7,423 nt of DNA from JADHUC01 sp964617665 (GTDB taxonomy: Bacteria; Planctomycetota; Planctomycetia; Pirellulales; Pirellulaceae). The translations under genes were made by a program, and so were the position numbers. The stretch spans positions 1-7,423 of the forward strand of contig CAZUAH010000657.1 in NCBI GenBank assembly GCA_964617665.1, given 5' to 3'. Numbering within the stretch: the stretch's first letter is position 1; each line of letters opens with the position of its first letter. The notes under the pieces were generated by a model. The model saw nothing but the letters and a program-made list of their open reading frames with translations, was not told the origin of the DNA and made no database searches. Shown piece after piece: positions 5,999-7,423 of the stretch.

Positions 5999-6092
5999 TA
6001 AAGAGGAGTGGGACTGATCACCAATCATACCGGCGTGAAACGCTCTCTCTGGGTGCCAGACACCTAACGCTATATATGCCCACCGGTTATGG

Positions 6093-7250
6093 TCAACGGA
6101 TCGCCTCGTTAACGTCGTCGCTTTGAGAGATGTTGAGCGAATTGTTGAACGCTGTGTATATTTCGTTGGCCAAGTCGTCGGCCGCTTCGTGGACGTAGAA
6201 GTCTTGCGTTGTCCGGTAGCTCTTGTGGCGCATCATTTTCTGCAGGACGTTTGGCCGGACCAACTTTGCCCAGCGCGTCCCAAACGCTTGGCGGTAGTTT
6301 TGCGCGGTTGCGTATTTCGTCGGTTCGTTTGCGACCTTAACCCCGGCTCGTTTTCCAATCTCACCTACAAGTTCTCCAGCGCCCTTGTAATTGGGAAATG
6401 GCCGCCCGGTTGCAGGGTTTATCATCTGAAACACCGGCCCCGCTCTTTCACCCGGCCATGCTTCTAGCATCGCGGCGAATTCTGGCGCAATGGGCAGGAG
6501 TTCGTCGCGGCGACCCTTTTGGGCTTCGCTATAAATTCGGTATCGCGGTTTTTGGCCCGACAAATCAATGCAAAACTCGGCGTCTTGGTCCCACGATACG
6601 GCGAGCGATTCGCCCAGCCGGAGACCGGACCACCACAGCCCGCGTAGGTAGCGCTGCCACGGGGGGATATGGTCCGCTGGCCACCCCATCCCTTCGACGG
6701 CGGCGACAATCCGGTCCAGCTCTTCGCCCGTTATTGGTCGTCCGCGCATTACGGCGTTGCGATGGCCGAGGCGGATCTTGGGCAGGGGGGGGACTTCGGC
6801 AATCAGGCCCACGGTTTTGGCCCACCGCAAAATGGCTTTATGCGCCCGCAAGTACGCCGCGATCGTTGCATCACTGACGCCGGTTTTCCGGAGACGCTCG
6901 GCGTAGGTGGTCCATGCCTGTGGACGCGCGAGGGCGGATAGCCGCCGGGGATCGCACAGATTTTCCAACGAGTTCATGGCGCTGGCGTAGGCGTCACGCG
7001 TATTTGACGCGAGGGGGGGGAGTTTCTCATCTTCCACGCGTTCCCGGAACCTCGCCCAGGTAATCCGGTCATCTGCGATGGAGTAGGACTCGAGCTTTCT
7101 TTCCAGCCGTTCGGCTGCTCGTTCGGCTTCGCTTTCGCGGTGTGTGCCGGCCGATTTGGTTTTGATTTTGTCGCTAACCGGATCGCGCCACCACAGTACG
7201 AGGTTCTTGCGATCGGCGTAGCGGCTCACGTGGACGGATACCCGGGACAT
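6093..7250 (-). CDS. Tyrosine-recombinase phage integrase with altered catalytic His
   Basis: This 385-aa site-specific recombinase would insert and excise the element. From ATG 7250: an N-terminal beta-rich segment (1-30, SRVSVHVSRYADRKNLVLWW) that may bind arm sites, a helical core-binding domain (about 60-150) and a catalytic domain (about 170-360). Visible catalytic residues are Arg211 (SGLRLGE), Lys245 (EAQKGRRDELLPI), Arg320 (QNYRQAFGTRWA), His342 (MRHKSYRTT) and the nucleophile Tyr352 (TQDFYVH). The first position of the usual HxxR box is Gln317, not His. ATG 7250 is chosen because AAGGGA lies 8 nt upstream; an ATG at 7313 would add 21 residues but lacks a ribosome binding site. Two runs of eight C on the coding strand lie at codons about 78 and 154. 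The protein ends with a poorly conserved tail (FNNSLNISQSDDVNEAIR). The 3' end faces the putative cos region and the packaging genes. Confidence 0.92.
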   Translation of the reverse strand: MSRVSVHVSRYADRKNLVLWWRDPVSDKIKTKSAGTHRESEAERAAERLERKLESYSIADDRITWARFRERVEDEKLPPLASNTRDAYASAMNSLENLCDPRRLSALARPQAWTTYAERLRKTGVSDATIAAYLRAHKAILRWAKTVGLIAEVPPLPKIRLGHRNAVMRGRPITGEELDRIVAAVEGMGWPADHIPPWQRYLRGLWWSGLRLGESLAVSWDQDAEFCIDLSGQKPRYRIYSEAQKGRRDELLPIAPEFAAMLEAWPGERAGPVFQMINPATGRPFPNYKGAGELVGEIGKRAGVKVANEPTKYATAQNYRQAFGTRWAKLVRPNVLQKMMRHKSYRTTQDFYVHEAADDLANEIYTAFNNSLNISQSDDVNEAIR

Positions 7251-7423
7251 GGGTATATTCCCTTGCTGTACTTTGCCTTTTGGGTCGGCGGCATTCCAGT
7301 GCCGCCGGCCCATTTTGTATCTAGAAAGCCGTTTCGCGTCCAGCGAAGGCTACAAGGCACGCGTCGTCTGAAAGCACTGCCGGCCCTGTTCCCGATGCGC
7401 GAGCAGCATGGGGGGGCTTCCCA
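7251..7423. other. Region upstream of integrase, no convincing gene
   Basis: This 173-bp stretch up to the window edge contains the integrase ribosome binding site (AAGGGA, 7264-7259 on the minus strand) and probably its promoter, though no clear -35/-10 pair was seen. A minus-strand frame open from the edge ends at a TAG at 7323-7321 (33 codons), without features I recognise. No tRNA or obvious attachment-site repeat was found. It could be the element boundary. Confidence 0.4.

Larger units (their letters stand above)
5766..6092. other. Non-coding region between integrase and terminase; likely cos region
   Basis: These 327 bp separate the integrase stop from the small terminase start. Nothing in any frame looks like a real gene: the longest minus frame starts at a TTG at 6024 and is Gly/Ser-rich low-complexity sequence. 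In lambda-type phages the stretch just upstream of the small terminase holds cosN and cosB. Consistent with that, it contains a quasi-symmetric CG-rich site (5980-5998), a tandem 11-bp repeat (5951-5973), a perfect GC hairpin (5872-5887) and a (GAT)n microsatellite (5783-5800). The end nearest the integrase has an AT-rich patch (TATATAT, 6070-6076). The promoter for the packaging genes should also be here or further upstream, but I could not pick one. Confidence 0.6.

Noticed and set aside
5163..6017. Plus-strand frame of 284 codons opposite the small terminase
   Set aside because: Its composition is Pro/Arg/His-rich with no domain signal, and the opposite strand encodes a convincing winged-helix plus coiled-coil terminase subunit.
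5491..6024. Minus-strand frame of 177 codons covering the non-coding region and the small terminase start
   Set aside because: It starts at TTG without a ribosome binding site, is Gly/Ser/Arg-rich low-complexity sequence, and more than half of it lies in the wrong frame over the small terminase.
7321..7422. Minus-strand frame open at the right window edge, possibly the end of an upstream gene
   Set aside because: Only 33 codons are visible, third-position GC is not raised compared with the real genes (18 of 33), and no motif is recognised. It cannot be supported as coding.
7314..7423. tRNA gene or tRNA fragment as an attachment site upstream of the integrase
   Set aside because: No T-loop (GTTCGA-type) sequence, acceptor pairing or CCA end was found here or in 5766-6092.

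Overview
The window looks like the packaging end of a lambda-type (siphovirus-like, cos-type) prophage or integrative phage-derived element. All but one of its genes are on the minus strand. Overall GC is high (judged by eye, about 60%). The integrase C-terminal block (RWAKLVRP...MRHKSYRTTQDFYV) and the extra N-terminal domain of the small terminase resemble proteins I associate with Planctomycetota such as Pirellula and Rhodopirellula relatives. That host assignment comes from remembered family resemblance and was not tested.

Layout, read from the high-coordinate end in the direction of minus-strand transcription: (1) 7251-7423, no convincing gene; (2) a tyrosine-recombinase integrase, 7250-6093; (3) a 327-bp non-coding stretch, 6092-5766, holding a candidate cos site, a tandem 11-bp repeat and a GC-rich hairpin; (4) a Nu1-like small terminase, 5765-4857; (5) a GpA-family large terminase, about 4912-2969; (6) a radical SAM enzyme of the SplB/COG1533 type on the opposite strand, 2186-2965; (7) a 61-aa zinc-ribbon protein, 2105-1920; (8) a gpW-like head-tail joining protein, 1904-1680; (9) a lambda-type portal protein, 1666 to beyond the left edge, with 555 codons visible.

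The order small terminase, large terminase, gpW, portal is that of lambda (nu1-A-W-B). It implies DNA recognition and cutting at cos by a TerS/TerL hetero-oligomer, packaging through the portal ring, and closure of the vertex by gpW. The genes that break the pattern are the radical SAM enzyme and, less clearly, the zinc ribbon. They look like an inserted cargo cassette with its own promoter region (2106-2185) and the strongest ribosome binding site in the window. The integrase sits directly against the packaging genes with no replication, lysis or repressor genes between them, and its usual catalytic histidine is replaced by glutamine.

No rRNA, tRNA, CRISPR array or insertion sequence was seen. 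The most promising item for new biology is the radical SAM/zinc-ribbon pair embedded in a head-morphogenesis operon. Its substrate cannot be told from sequence.
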